A DNA stretch of 64,000 bases from Pseudomonadota bacterium (GTDB lineage: Bacteria > Pseudomonadota > Gammaproteobacteria > Burkholderiales > Burkholderiaceae_F): the NCBI GenBank assembly GCA_029778535.1, contig JAKOQB010000156.1:1-64000 (forward strand). The letters are read 5' to 3'. Made by a program: the position numbers and the translations under genes. The notes beneath the pieces were generated by a model. It saw nothing but the letters and a program-made list of their open reading frames with translations, had not been told where the DNA came from and searched no databases. Below are positions 1 to 8,209 of the stretch, one piece after another (the stretch's first letter is position 1; each line of letters begins with the position of its first letter).

Positions 1-621
1 AGCCCGGTGTCGTTCCAGAGCGCGACCGACGATCCGATCGAAAAGCGTGTGACGACCGTGGGGCGCGTGCTGCCGCACCTCGAAGTGAAGATCATCGACG
101 CCGAAGGACGCATCGTCCCGGTCGGCAAGAAGGGCGAGCTCGCCACGCGCGGCTACTCGGTGATGCTCGGCTACTGGGAGGACGAGAAACGCACGCGCGA
201 GGCGGTGCGCGACGGCTGGATGCACACCGGCGACCTCGCGACGATCGATGCGGACGGCTACTGCAACATCGTCGGCCGGGTGAAGGACTTGGTGATCCGC
301 GGCGGCGAGAACGTCTATCCGCGCGAGGTCGAGGAGTTCCTGTTCCGCCATCCGAAGGTGGCCACCGTGCAGGTGTTCGGCGTGCCCGACGAGCGCTACG
401 GCGAAGAGCTCGCCGCGTGGATCGTCACCAAGCCGGGCGTCACCTGCACGGAAGAAGAGATCCGCGACTTCTGCCGCGACCAGATCGCGCACTACAAGGT
501 GCCGCGCTACATCCGCTTCGTGCAGGATCTGCCCGTCACCGTGACCGGCAAGCCGCAGAAATTCCTGATGCGCGAGGCGATGATGCGCGAGCTCGGATTG
601 AAGCCCTCGGCGACGGCCTAG
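1..621 (+). CDS. Acyl-CoA synthetase / fatty-acid-CoA ligase, C-terminal part (5' end outside window)
   Basis: The reading frame is open from the first base, so the gene starts upstream of the window; about 206 C-terminal residues remain. The ANL-superfamily C-terminal half is clear: a TGD motif near residue 76-78 (D of the ATP-ribose contact region), the hinge/A8 motif [16 protein letters not shown] near 92-107, and the A10 motif TGKPQK about 20 residues from the end with the adenylation lysine. The enzyme would activate a carboxylic acid to its CoA thioester through an acyl-AMP. The opening residues (SPVSFQ) resemble medium/long-chain fatty-acyl-CoA synthetases, but the substrate cannot be fixed because most of the acyl pocket is missing. 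Confidence 0.9.
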   Translation, partial: SPVSFQSATDDPIEKRVTTVGRVLPHLEVKIIDAEGRIVPVGKKGELATRGYSVMLGYWEDEKRTREAVRDGWMHTGDLATIDADGYCNIVGRVKDLVIRGGENVYPREVEEFLFRHPKVATVQVFGVPDERYGEELAAWIVTKPGVTCTEEEIRDFCRDQIAHYKVPRYIRFVQDLPVTVTGKPQKFLMREAMMRELGLKPSATA

Positions 622-1042
622 TGAGCGCTCGGTAAGCGTTTGACGTTTCCTTGACACGGGTGCGTCATCCCCGCGCAAGCGGGGATCGAGTGTCGTTCGA
701 CGAAAAGCCACTGGGTTCCCGCTGGAGCCTGCCCCCGAGTGCCTGTATCGGGGGCGGGAACGACAGGGAGGTGCAGGGCCGTCGCCGTGCGTAAAGACCC
801 GTATGCAAAGTGCGCCGCAGCAACCGGCTCATAGCGCGTCGTCAAGCGGCGCATGTTGCTTTCGCGAAATCCTTGACCTGGATAAGAGACGCGCATTTGC
901 CGATCCGGGATAACAGCATCCGATCGAAGCAGGCTAACTTGTCGCGATCGTCCGGGCGCGGAACAGAAGAAGATCGAGCGCGTTGCCGGCAGTGGGGTGG
1001 GCGCACGACGCACTGCGCGCGCGCCCATGATCAGGAGACAAC
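622..1042. other. Intergenic region upstream of the amine dehydrogenase operon
   Basis: About 420 bases with no convincing gene. The left half holds the hairpin repeat described separately (664-763). The right half presumably carries the promoter for aauB: a TTGACC hexamer lies at 873-878, but no good -10 stands 16-18 bases downstream, so I do not call a promoter. An AGGAG ribosome site lies just before the aauB start. Confidence 0.5.
664..763. repeat. Double-hairpin dispersed repeat, copy 1
   Basis: Two perfect hairpins flank the start and end of this segment: ATCCCCGC-GCAA-GCGGGGAT at 667-686 (a GNRA loop) and GCCCCCGA/TCGGGGGC at 731-755, bordered by GTCATC on the left and GGGAACGACAG on the right. 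The same architecture recurs at 12201-12270. Elements with GTCAT-CCCGC...GCGGG ends are widespread intergenic repeats in beta- and gammaproteobacteria (REP/MITE-like). It could also act as a weak transcription terminator after the acyl-CoA synthetase. Confidence 0.65.
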
Positions 1043-2242
1043 ATGGTGAAGTTCATTTTTGGCGCACAGCGCCGCGCCGCAGTCTGCCGTTCGCACTTGC
1101 TCGGCGCGGCACTGGCGGCGGCGCTGTCGATCGCTTCGACGCCGCTCGCCGCGCAGTCGGGCGACGGCGTCGAGACCGTCGGCGTCGCCACGCTGCCGCC
1201 GGCCACGCCCGATCGCGTGTATGTCGCGGACGTGGCGATCACGCACATCATCGACGGCAAGCTGCACATCCTCAACGGCCGGACCATGAAATACGAGGGC
1301 ATGGTCGCCACGGCGCTGGCCGGCAATTTCACCCTCTCGCCCGATCGCAAGGAGCTGTACGTCGCGACCACCTATTTCACGCGCCTGAATCGCGGCGAGC
1401 GCGTCGACCAGGTCGACATCTACGACGCGACCACGCTGAAGCTGACGGGCGAGGTGCCGATTCCCGCGAAGCACGCGCAGGCGCTGCCGTATCGCGGCTA
1501 CGTGCGTGCGTCCGCCGACGGGCGCTGGCTGTTCGTGCAGAACGCCACGCCGGCGACCTCGGTCAGCGTGGTGGATCTCAAGGCGAGGAAGTTCGTGGTC
1601 GAGATCCCGACGCCGGGGTGCTGGGCGCTGCTGACCGTGCCGTCTGAGCCGGCGCGCTTCACCGCGATCTGCGGCGACGGCTCGCTGCTGACCGTCACGC
1701 TCGACGCCGAGGGCAAGGTCGCCTCGCAGCGCCGCGTGCCGAAGTTCTTCGATGCCGACAACGACCCGATCTTCATCCACGCCGAATACGACGGCGACCG
1801 CGTGCACTTCGTCTCGTTCAAGGGCATGGTGCATTCGGTGAACCTGGCCGGCGACCAGCCGAGCTTCGGCGCGCCGTGGCGGCTGGTGCAGGGCGCAGAC
1901 GCCAAGAAGAACTGGCGTCCCGGCGGCTACCAGCCGCTCGCGCTGGATGCGAAGCGCGGGCGGCTCTACGTCGGCATGCACCCGAACGGCAGGGAAGGCA
2001 GCCACAAGGAGCCGGCGCGCGAGATCTGGGTCTTCGACCTGGCGAAGAAGTCGCGCGTCGCGCGCGTGCCGGGTTCGATGTCGATCGCGCTGGCGGTCAC
2101 GCGCGGCGACAAGCCGCTGCTGTTCGGCATCGACGGCGCCAGGAACGCGCTCGTGTCGTGGGACGTGCAGGGCGCGCCGCGCCTGCGCAAGGAACAACTG
2201 GCGCCGATGGGCGATTCGGCCACGCTGATCGAGGTCCAGTGA
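1043..2242 (+). CDS. aauB: Aromatic amine dehydrogenase heavy chain
   Basis: A 399-residue secreted beta-propeller protein of the amine dehydrogenase heavy-chain family (MauB/AauB, usual length 390-430). Residues 1-37 form a signal peptide ending PLAAQ. The family signature around FTRLNRGERVDQVD is present near residue 112. The heavy chain carries no cofactor; it holds the TTQ-bearing light chain in a periplasmic alpha2beta2 enzyme. The light chain encoded downstream matches the aromatic amine type better than the methylamine type, so aauB is preferred over mauB. The ATG is preceded by AGGAGACAAC. The stop codon overlaps a possible GTG start of the next gene. First gene of the aauBEDA operon. 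Confidence 0.9.
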   Translation: MVKFIFGAQRRAAVCRSHLLGAALAAALSIASTPLAAQSGDGVETVGVATLPPATPDRVYVADVAITHIIDGKLHILNGRTMKYEGMVATALAGNFTLSPDRKELYVATTYFTRLNRGERVDQVDIYDATTLKLTGEVPIPAKHAQALPYRGYVRASADGRWLFVQNATPATSVSVVDLKARKFVVEIPTPGCWALLTVPSEPARFTAICGDGSLLTVTLDAEGKVASQRRVPKFFDADNDPIFIHAEYDGDRVHFVSFKGMVHSVNLAGDQPSFGAPWRLVQGADAKKNWRPGGYQPLALDAKRGRLYVGMHPNGREGSHKEPAREIWVFDLAKKSRVARVPGSMSIALAVTRGDKPLLFGIDGARNALVSWDVQGAPRLRKEQLAPMGDSATLIEVQ

Positions 2243-2244
2243 AC

Positions 2245-2820
2245 ATGCCGCTCGACGTGCTCGCCCTCGATGCCGTGATCGCGCGCGCGTGCGGCGCGGC
2301 GGTCGCGCTGATCCTGCTGCTGGGCGCGATCGACAAGCTGCGCGACCGGGAACTGTTCGAGGCCATCGTCGAGAACTACCGCGTGCTGCCGGCGGGTGCG
2401 GCGACGCGCGGGTTCGCGCTGCTGCTGCCGCTGGCCGAAATCGCGACCGCCGGGCTGCTGTTGTGGCCGGCGCTGCGCGCCACCGGCGCGCTCACTGCTA
2501 TCGGGCTGATGTCGATCTTTTCGCTGGCGATCGCGCTCAACCTCGCGCGCGGCCGGCGCGACGTCGACTGCGGCTGCGGCGGCGCGAGCGGCCGGCAGAC
2601 GCTGTCGTGGTGGCTGGTGGTGCGCAATGCGGTGCTCGCGCTGCTGGCAGCGATCGGCGCGGTGGACGGCAGCGCGCGCGACATGACGTGGCTCGATGCA
2701 TTCACGGCGGTCGCCGGCACGCTGGCGCTGCTGGCGCTGTACGTGTTCTTCAATCAGCTCGGTGCCAACGCGCCGCGCCTGCAATCGCTGCGCCGGCCGG
2801 CGGGAGGAAATGCGAAATGA
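2245..2820 (+). CDS. aauE: AauE/MauE family membrane protein (amine dehydrogenase maturation)
   Basis: A 191-residue, mostly hydrophobic protein with four or five predicted membrane spans and the MauE-family motif DCGCGG (Cys109 and Cys111). MauE is known to be needed with MauD for the accumulation of the disulfide-rich light chain, probably by moving reducing equivalents across the membrane in a DoxX/VKOR-like manner. I chose ATG at 2245; an in-frame GTG at 2239 overlaps the aauB stop and is possible. The 3' end overlaps the next gene by ATGA, so E and D are translationally coupled. Confidence 0.85.
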   Translation: MPLDVLALDAVIARACGAAVALILLLGAIDKLRDRELFEAIVENYRVLPAGAATRGFALLLPLAEIATAGLLLWPALRATGALTAIGLMSIFSLAIALNLARGRRDVDCGCGGASGRQTLSWWLVVRNAVLALLAAIGAVDGSARDMTWLDAFTAVAGTLALLALYVFFNQLGANAPRLQSLRRPAGGNAK

Positions 2821-3407
2821 CCGAAGCGCTGGCGATTTCGAACGTCGTGCTATGGCTAGTGGTGCTGGCGCTGCTGGTCGCGGTCATCGCGCTGGCGCGG
2901 CAGGTCGGCATCCTGTACGAGCGCGTCGCGCCGATGGGCGCGCTGACACTCGACGCGGGCCCGGCCGTGGGCGCGGCGGCGCCGGCGCTAAGCCTGCGCG
3001 CGCTCGACGGCCGCGCGGTCGAGCTCGGCGTGCCTGCGCGTGCCAGCACGCTGCTGTTCTTCCTGTCGCCGACCTGCCCGGTGTGCAAGAAGCTGCTGCC
3101 GATCCTGCGCAGCATCCGCGACGCCGAAGGCAGATGGCTTGACGTCGTGCTCGCCAGCGACGGTGATCTCGCCGAGCACCAGGCGTTCGTCGCGCGCCAG
3201 GACCTCGCCGATTTTCCCTACGTGCTGAGCCGCGATCTGGGCATGGCGTTCCGCGTCGGCAAGCTGCCGTACGCGGTGCTGCTGGACGAGACGGGTCATG
3301 TGCGAGCGAAGGGACTGGTCAATTCGCGCGAGCAGATCGAAAGCCTGTTCAACGCCAGCGAGCTGGGCGTGGGCTCGGTGCAGGAACTGGTCAGACAAAG
3401 GGGCTGA
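2817..3407 (+). CDS. aauD: AauD/MauD thioredoxin-like disulfide protein (amine dehydrogenase maturation)
   Basis: A 196-residue protein with one N-terminal membrane anchor (about residues 8-27) and a thioredoxin-like domain facing the periplasm. The redox motif is CPVC at 87-90, followed by the KLPYAVLLD cis-proline segment near 166-174. MauD-type proteins are required for correct formation or isomerisation of the six disulfides of the TTQ light chain. ATG at 2817 overlaps the aauE stop. The order B-E-D-A is that described for the aromatic amine dehydrogenase cluster of Alcaligenes faecalis and for mau clusters. Confidence 0.88.
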   Translation: MTEALAISNVVLWLVVLALLVAVIALARQVGILYERVAPMGALTLDAGPAVGAAAPALSLRALDGRAVELGVPARASTLLFFLSPTCPVCKKLLPILRSIRDAEGRWLDVVLASDGDLAEHQAFVARQDLADFPYVLSRDLGMAFRVGKLPYAVLLDETGHVRAKGLVNSREQIESLFNASELGVGSVQELVRQRG

Positions 3408-3423
3408 GGGCCCGGAGGCAGTC

Positions 3424-3954
3424 ATGCTGATGCAATGGTTCGATCGCGCGGTCGAGAAGCGCGTGCGCAAGGTGGCGCAGGACACGTCGCGGCGCAGCTT
3501 GCTGGTCGGTGTCGGCCGCACGCTGGTGGGTGCCGCGTTCGTGCTGCCGGTGCTGCCGTTCGACCGCTCCGCGCGCGCCGCGGAGGGGCGGGCCAAACCG
3601 CAGAAGACCGACGTCGATTGCGACTACTGGCGCTACTGCGCGCTGGACGGGTTCCTGTGCACGTGCTGCGGCGGCTCGATCTCGCAATGCCCGCCCGGCA
3701 CCGAACCGTCGAAGGTGACATGGATCGGCACCTGTCGCAGCGCGGTCGACGGCAAGGACTACCTGATCAGCTACAACGACTGCTGCGGCGTGACCGCGTG
3801 CGGGCGGTGTCTGTGCAACGGCAACGAGGGCGAGCGGCCCGGCTACCGGATGGGCGTGCACAACGACATCAACTGGTGCATGGCCAACGGCACCAACATG
3901 TACCACTGCACGGTCGCCGCGGCGGTCGGCATTGCCGAGCCGCGCAGGAGCTGA
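3424..3954 (+). CDS. aauA: Aromatic amine dehydrogenase light chain (TTQ subunit)
   Basis: A 176-residue precursor. The leader has an RR pair before a hydrophobic stretch (SRRSLLVGVG at 22-31), consistent with Tat export as in other TTQ light chains. The mature part is very cysteine-rich. The two tryptophans expected to form tryptophan tryptophylquinone are Trp100 (VTWIGTC) and Trp151 (NDINWCMAN), 51 residues apart as in Alcaligenes faecalis AADH; the catalytic base should be Asp119 (SYNDCCG). The segments CDYWRYCALDGFLC and WCMAN match the aromatic amine enzyme rather than methylamine dehydrogenase. Expected substrates are aryl-ethylamines such as tyramine or phenethylamine; specificity is inferred. 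Confidence 0.92.
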   Translation: MLMQWFDRAVEKRVRKVAQDTSRRSLLVGVGRTLVGAAFVLPVLPFDRSARAAEGRAKPQKTDVDCDYWRYCALDGFLCTCCGGSISQCPPGTEPSKVTWIGTCRSAVDGKDYLISYNDCCGVTACGRCLCNGNEGERPGYRMGVHNDINWCMANGTNMYHCTVAAAVGIAEPRRS

Positions 3955-3962
3955 AACGAGCG

Positions 3963-4424
3963 ATGGTCCGGATCACCCGCGTTGCCATGCACTGTGCACT
4001 GATCGGAGGCATCGGTCTCGGCGCGCCGGCGCTCGCCGCGCTGAACGGCGAAGCGCTGTTCAAGCAGCACTGCGCGGCGTGCCATCAACCCGACGGCTCG
4101 GGCGTGCCGGGCTTGGCGCCTGCCTTGGCGAACGCATTGACCAAGCATCTCGCGTCGCCGCGTGCCAACGAGTACTTGGCGCGCGTGGTGGTGGGCGGGC
4201 TCGCGGGGCCGATCACGTTGTCCGGGCAGACCTTCGTCGGCGCGATGCCGGCGATGCCGCAGCTTTCGGACGAGGAGATCGGCGCGGCGCTGAACTACGT
4301 CGTGCGCGGGCTGAACGGCGCGCCGGAAGAGCGCATCTTGCCGAGCGACGTCGCCGCCGCGCGCCGCGGCCGGCCGAACCCGAACGAAACGCTGCGGCTG
4401 CGGCGCAGCCTGCTCGGAGGCTGA
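3963..4424 (+). CDS. Periplasmic monohaem cytochrome c
   Basis: A 153-residue class I cytochrome with a signal peptide (about 1-26), a single haem site CAACH (Cys37, Cys40, His41) and a likely sixth ligand Met95 or Met98 in GAMPAM. It lies 8 bases after aauA, so it belongs to the aau operon and is the obvious candidate to take electrons from the TTQ enzyme. AADH of A. faecalis uses azurin as acceptor; no azurin or amicyanin gene is seen here. It has only one CXXCH, so it is not a MauG-type dihaem TTQ maturase. Confidence 0.85.
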   Translation: MVRITRVAMHCALIGGIGLGAPALAALNGEALFKQHCAACHQPDGSGVPGLAPALANALTKHLASPRANEYLARVVVGGLAGPITLSGQTFVGAMPAMPQLSDEEIGAALNYVVRGLNGAPEERILPSDVAAARRGRPNPNETLRLRRSLLGG

Positions 4425-4426
4425 GC

Positions 4427-4855
4427 GTGGGCCGGTCGATTCTCTCGCTTCTCATGCTCGCGTTGGCGAACGCGGCCGTCGCGGCGCCGGACCGCTCACG
4501 CCAGAACTACATCCAGTTCTGCGCCGGCTGCCATCAGCTCGACGGCAGCGGCAGCCCGGGGGTCGGCATTCCCGACATGCGCGCGCAGCTCGGCTACTTC
4601 CTGAATTCGCCGGGTGGGCGCGCATTCCTCGTGCAGGTTCCTGGCTCGGCCAATTCGCCGCTGTCGAATGCCGAGCTGGCGCTGCTGCTGAACTGGATGC
4701 TGACGACCTTCAGTCCCGCGCAGATCCCGGCATCGTTCGTGCCCTACAGCGAAAGCGAAGTGCGCCAGTTGCGGGCGCAGGTCCCGGCCGCGGTCGACGA
4801 ACTGCGGCGCCAGGTGACGGCGGATCTGCAGCGGCAGGGATTTCCGGTCAATTAG
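4427..4855 (+). CDS. Second periplasmic cytochrome c
   Basis: A 142-residue protein with a short signal peptide (1-20) and one haem site CAGCH (Cys32, Cys35, His36). It starts with GTG two bases after the previous stop, after GGAGG within the end of that gene. Sequence after the haem site differs from the first cytochrome and no GxMP ligand loop is evident; the C-terminal 40 residues are polar and probably helical. It may be a second electron carrier between the amine dehydrogenase and the respiratory chain. Single haem only, so again not MauG. Confidence 0.8.
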   Translation: MGRSILSLLMLALANAAVAAPDRSRQNYIQFCAGCHQLDGSGSPGVGIPDMRAQLGYFLNSPGGRAFLVQVPGSANSPLSNAELALLLNWMLTTFSPAQIPASFVPYSESEVRQLRAQVPAAVDELRRQVTADLQRQGFPVN

Positions 4856-4888
4856 AACCAACTGCACATCAGGGTGGAGGGAAGTGCG

Positions 4889-6274
4889 ATGAGCGATGAA
4901 ACCAGTTCGGCCTGCAAGTACGCGCGCGGCGCGGCATCGACAGTCGCCTGTGCGCTGCTGCTCGCGTTCGCGGGCGGCGCGGCGGCGCAGGACGCGGCGC
5001 GGCTGAAGCAGGATCTCACGCCGGTCGGCGCCGAACGCGCCGGCAGCAAGGACGGCACGATTCCGGCGTGGACCGGCGGCGACCTGAAGGCGCCGGCGGG
5101 CTGGAAGCCGGGCCAGCCGCGCCCCGATCCGTACGCGGCCGACAAGCCGCTGTATACGGTCGATGCATCCAACGCCGACAAGTACAAGGCGCACCTGAGC
5201 GAAGGGCAGATGGCGCTGCTCAAGACGCTGAAGGGCTACACGATGCCGGTGTACCCGACGCGGCGCTCGTGCGGGTATCCGGACTTCGTCTACGAGCGCA
5301 CGGCGCAGAACGCGACCGGCTCAAAGCTCGCGGCCAACGGCTTTGAGATCGAGAAAGCGACGCCCGCCGGCGTGCCGTTCCCGCTGCCGAAGAACGGCGC
5401 CGAGGCGGTGTGGAACCACAAGCTGCACTGGGTCGGCGCCGGCCGCATCGAGCGCTACGCGACGATCTTCTCCAATCCGAAGGGGGGAGACTTCGTGCCG
5501 CTGGTGCAGGACCAGTGGACGCAGACGCTGTTCGGCGACCAGAAGGCCAAGAGCCTCGAGGAGGCCCAGGGCATCGAGTTCAAGGTGCTCAACGAGGTCG
5601 TGTCGCCGGCGGCGCGCGTCGGCGAGATCATCCTGATCAACTATTACCTGAACAAGGAAAGCGAGGCGTGGCTGTACTTTCCCGGGCAGCGCCGCGTGCG
5701 GCGCTCGCCGACCTTCTCGTACGACAACCCGGTGCCGGGCTACGAGAACCTGCTGATGGTCGACCAGTACCTGATGTATTCGGGGCCGATGGACCGGTAC
5801 GACTGGAAGATCGTCGGCAAGCAGGAGCTGCTGGTGCCGTACAACACGTTCAGGTTCAACGACACGTCGCGCAAGTTCAAGGACATCTTCGGCGCCGAGT
5901 ATCCGAAGCGCGACCTGATGCGCTACGAGCTGCACCGGGTATGGAAGATCGAGGCCACGGTCAAGCAGGGGCAGCGGCACCTGTTTCCGAAGCGCGTCAT
6001 GTACCTCGACGAGGACACCTGGATCATGCTGGTCGAGGATCTGTACGACGCGCAGGGCAAGATCTGGCGCGCGATGGAGGCGTATCCGTACACCGCGTGG
6101 GAGCTGCCCGCGTGCGTGTTCCAGGGTTACATCAGCTATGACCTGAACGTCGGCCGCTACATGGCCGACAACATGCCCCAGGAGGGAAAGGTCGACTGGC
6201 TGGCCGGCCGCGAGGGCCGGATCGATCCGAACAAGTTCAACGCCGACGAACTGCGCCGCGTGGGCGGGCGCTGA
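4889..6274 (+). CDS. DUF1329 family outer-membrane-associated protein
   Basis: A 461-residue protein with a signal peptide (hydrophobic stretch about 14-33, ending AAAQ). The body, with the early LTPVGAERAG and IPAWTGG segments and a late IWRAMEAYPYTAWELP region, is characteristic of DUF1329 (LolA/LppX-like fold). These proteins are regularly encoded beside DUF1302, an RND/MMPL protein and a YCF48 protein, as here, but no biochemical function is established; a role in moving hydrophobic molecules to or from the outer membrane is plausible. ATG at 4889 has a strong GGAGGGAA site at 4876-4883; a GTG at 4874 in the same frame is less likely. Confidence 0.85.
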   Translation: MSDETSSACKYARGAASTVACALLLAFAGGAAAQDAARLKQDLTPVGAERAGSKDGTIPAWTGGDLKAPAGWKPGQPRPDPYAADKPLYTVDASNADKYKAHLSEGQMALLKTLKGYTMPVYPTRRSCGYPDFVYERTAQNATGSKLAANGFEIEKATPAGVPFPLPKNGAEAVWNHKLHWVGAGRIERYATIFSNPKGGDFVPLVQDQWTQTLFGDQKAKSLEEAQGIEFKVLNEVVSPAARVGEIILINYYLNKESEAWLYFPGQRRVRRSPTFSYDNPVPGYENLLMVDQYLMYSGPMDRYDWKIVGKQELLVPYNTFRFNDTSRKFKDIFGAEYPKRDLMRYELHRVWKIEATVKQGQRHLFPKRVMYLDEDTWIMLVEDLYDAQGKIWRAMEAYPYTAWELPACVFQGYISYDLNVGRYMADNMPQEGKVDWLAGREGRIDPNKFNADELRRVGGR

Positions 6275-6301
6275 TCGCGCCGCGGCCGGAGGAGGGGACA
6301 G

Positions 6302-8143
6302 ATGAACAGGCACAACGGAAAACAACGCGCGGCCGGCGAACGGTCGCTGACGCTGATCGCGGGCGCCGCCGGCGCTGCGCTGGCGCTGATGGCCGCGCCG
6401 GCAGGTGCGTTCCGCTTCGAGACCGAAGGCGGCGTGCAGGTCGACTTCGAGACGACGATCTCGCTCGGCGCGCAGGTGCGCCTGCAGAACCCGTCGGTCA
6501 CCAACATCGGCAACGACAACGGCGGCTCGGTGCCGACCACCGGCGCGATCGGCGGCCGCGTGGCCGGCGCGATGGATCCGGCGTTCTCGAACCCGGACTT
6601 CAACTTCCTGAACGGCGACGACGGCAACCTGAACTACAAGCGCGGCGACATCACGTCGCTGGCGCTGAAGGGCACGCACGACCTCGGATTCAAGTGGGGC
6701 AGCGGCTGGAAGGCGCTCGCGCGCGCAACCTGGGTGTACGACGCCAAGGTCGATGACACGCGCCGCACGGAGCTCTCGGGCGACGCGAAGAACCTCGCGC
6801 AGCACAACATCACGCTGCTCGACCTGTGGCTGTCGAAGGATCTGAAGCTGATCGACAACCAGCCGGCGACGATCAAGCTCGGCAATCAGGTGATCAGCTG
6901 GGGCGAGGACGTGTTCATCATCGGTGGCGTCAACTCGATCAATGCCCTCGATCTGCGCAAGTACCACACGCCGGGAACGCAGTTGAAGGAGATCTTCCGG
7001 CCCGCGCCGATGCTGTACCTGAACACGGGGCTGACGCAGGGACTGAACCTCGAGGGCTACTACCAGTTCACGTGGAACGGCTTTCAGTTCGATCCGGTCG
7101 GCACGTTTTTCTCGACCGCCGACGTGATCGGCAAGGGACAGCGGCCCGCGTTCATTCCGTCGTCGCTGCTTACGCCGTTCGGGCTGTGCCTGCCGCCGAC
7201 GCCGTGCGGCGACATCGGCGACCGGATCCAGCCCGGCATCAACGTGATTCCGTTCGAGGGCGACAAGAAGCCCCCCGCCGGACGCCAGTACGGGCTGGCG
7301 CTGCGCGGCAAGCCGCGCGGCATGGACGCCGAGTTCGCGCTGTACTACATCCGCTACCACGACAAGCTGCCGTTCACGACGCTGTTCACCGATCCGAACA
7401 ACCCGACCTACGCCAACGCCAACGTGCTCGCGGCCGGCTACTACAACGAGTTCGGCAAGGACAAGGACCTCTTCGGCGTGTCGTTCAACACCAAGGTCGG
7501 CCCGGTGGCGGTCGGCGGCGAGTTGTCGTACCGGCCGCGCGACTCGGTCGGCATCGATCCGTCGGTGCCGGCGACCGGCCCGTACAGCATCTTCGATGCG
7601 CAGACGCCGGGCGCGACCAAGACCGTCGATCCGAACGGCCGCGTGACCGTGCGCGGTTTCGTCGACGAGAAGAAGTACCAGGCGCACCTGACCGGCTTCT
7701 ACTTCATCGAGGTCAACTCGCCGCTGGGCGCGGTGATGAAAGGGCTGGGCGCGGCCGAGGGCTACGTGCTGGCGGAAGCCGCGGTCACCCACTACCCGAG
7801 CCTCGACCCGTCGAAGATTCCGTACCTGATCTTCCCCAGCTACGAGATCCCGACCAAGACCTCGGCCGGCTACGTGATCGAGGTCGGCCTCACCTATCCG
7901 CACGCGTTCGGCAGCGGCGTGAACCTGACGCCGCAGATCGACTTCACGCACGACGTCACCGGCATCTCGCCCAACACGCTGCCGTTCGTCAAGGGGCGCA
8001 AGTCGCTGTTCCTCGGCGTCAACTACGACATCGACAGCGTGTGGCGCGGGCAGATCGGCTTCTCGCGCTTCTTCGGTGGCGGGCTCACCAACGCGATCCG
8101 CGACCGCAGCTTCTTCTCCGCGAGCGTGTCGTATTCGTTCTGA
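6302..8143 (+). CDS. DUF1302 family outer-membrane protein
   Basis: A 613-residue protein with a signal peptide (to about residue 34) and then FRFETEGGVQVDFETTIS, a typical DUF1302 opening. The sequence has alternating beta-strand character with many aromatic residues and ends in an aromatic residue (SYSF), the pattern of an outer-membrane beta-barrel. It is 27 bases after the DUF1329 gene, after GGAGGAGG. Function unknown; its pairing with DUF1329 and an RND protein suggests a trans-envelope system for a lipophilic substrate. Here the module directly follows the aromatic amine dehydrogenase genes. Confidence 0.85.
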   Translation: MNRHNGKQRAAGERSLTLIAGAAGAALALMAAPAGAFRFETEGGVQVDFETTISLGAQVRLQNPSVTNIGNDNGGSVPTTGAIGGRVAGAMDPAFSNPDFNFLNGDDGNLNYKRGDITSLALKGTHDLGFKWGSGWKALARATWVYDAKVDDTRRTELSGDAKNLAQHNITLLDLWLSKDLKLIDNQPATIKLGNQVISWGEDVFIIGGVNSINALDLRKYHTPGTQLKEIFRPAPMLYLNTGLTQGLNLEGYYQFTWNGFQFDPVGTFFSTADVIGKGQRPAFIPSSLLTPFGLCLPPTPCGDIGDRIQPGINVIPFEGDKKPPAGRQYGLALRGKPRGMDAEFALYYIRYHDKLPFTTLFTDPNNPTYANANVLAAGYYNEFGKDKDLFGVSFNTKVGPVAVGGELSYRPRDSVGIDPSVPATGPYSIFDAQTPGATKTVDPNGRVTVRGFVDEKKYQAHLTGFYFIEVNSPLGAVMKGLGAAEGYVLAEAAVTHYPSLDPSKIPYLIFPSYEIPTKTSAGYVIEVGLTYPHAFGSGVNLTPQIDFTHDVTGISPNTLPFVKGRKSLFLGVNYDIDSVWRGQIGFSRFFGGGLTNAIRDRSFFSASVSYSF

Positions 8144-8209
8144 GCGGTTCGAGCGGGCGGTTGACGCGGTGCGGTCCCGTCGCCCCGGCGCGACGAACGC
8201 GAACGCCGC

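Noticed and set aside
873..878. Sigma-70 promoter for aauB based on TTGACC
   Set aside because: No acceptable -10 at 16-18 bases.
1043..3954. Methylamine dehydrogenase (mau) assignment
   Set aside because: Light-chain segments such as CALDGFLCTCCGG and NDINWCMAN match the aromatic amine dehydrogenase type better; heavy-chain evidence alone would not decide.
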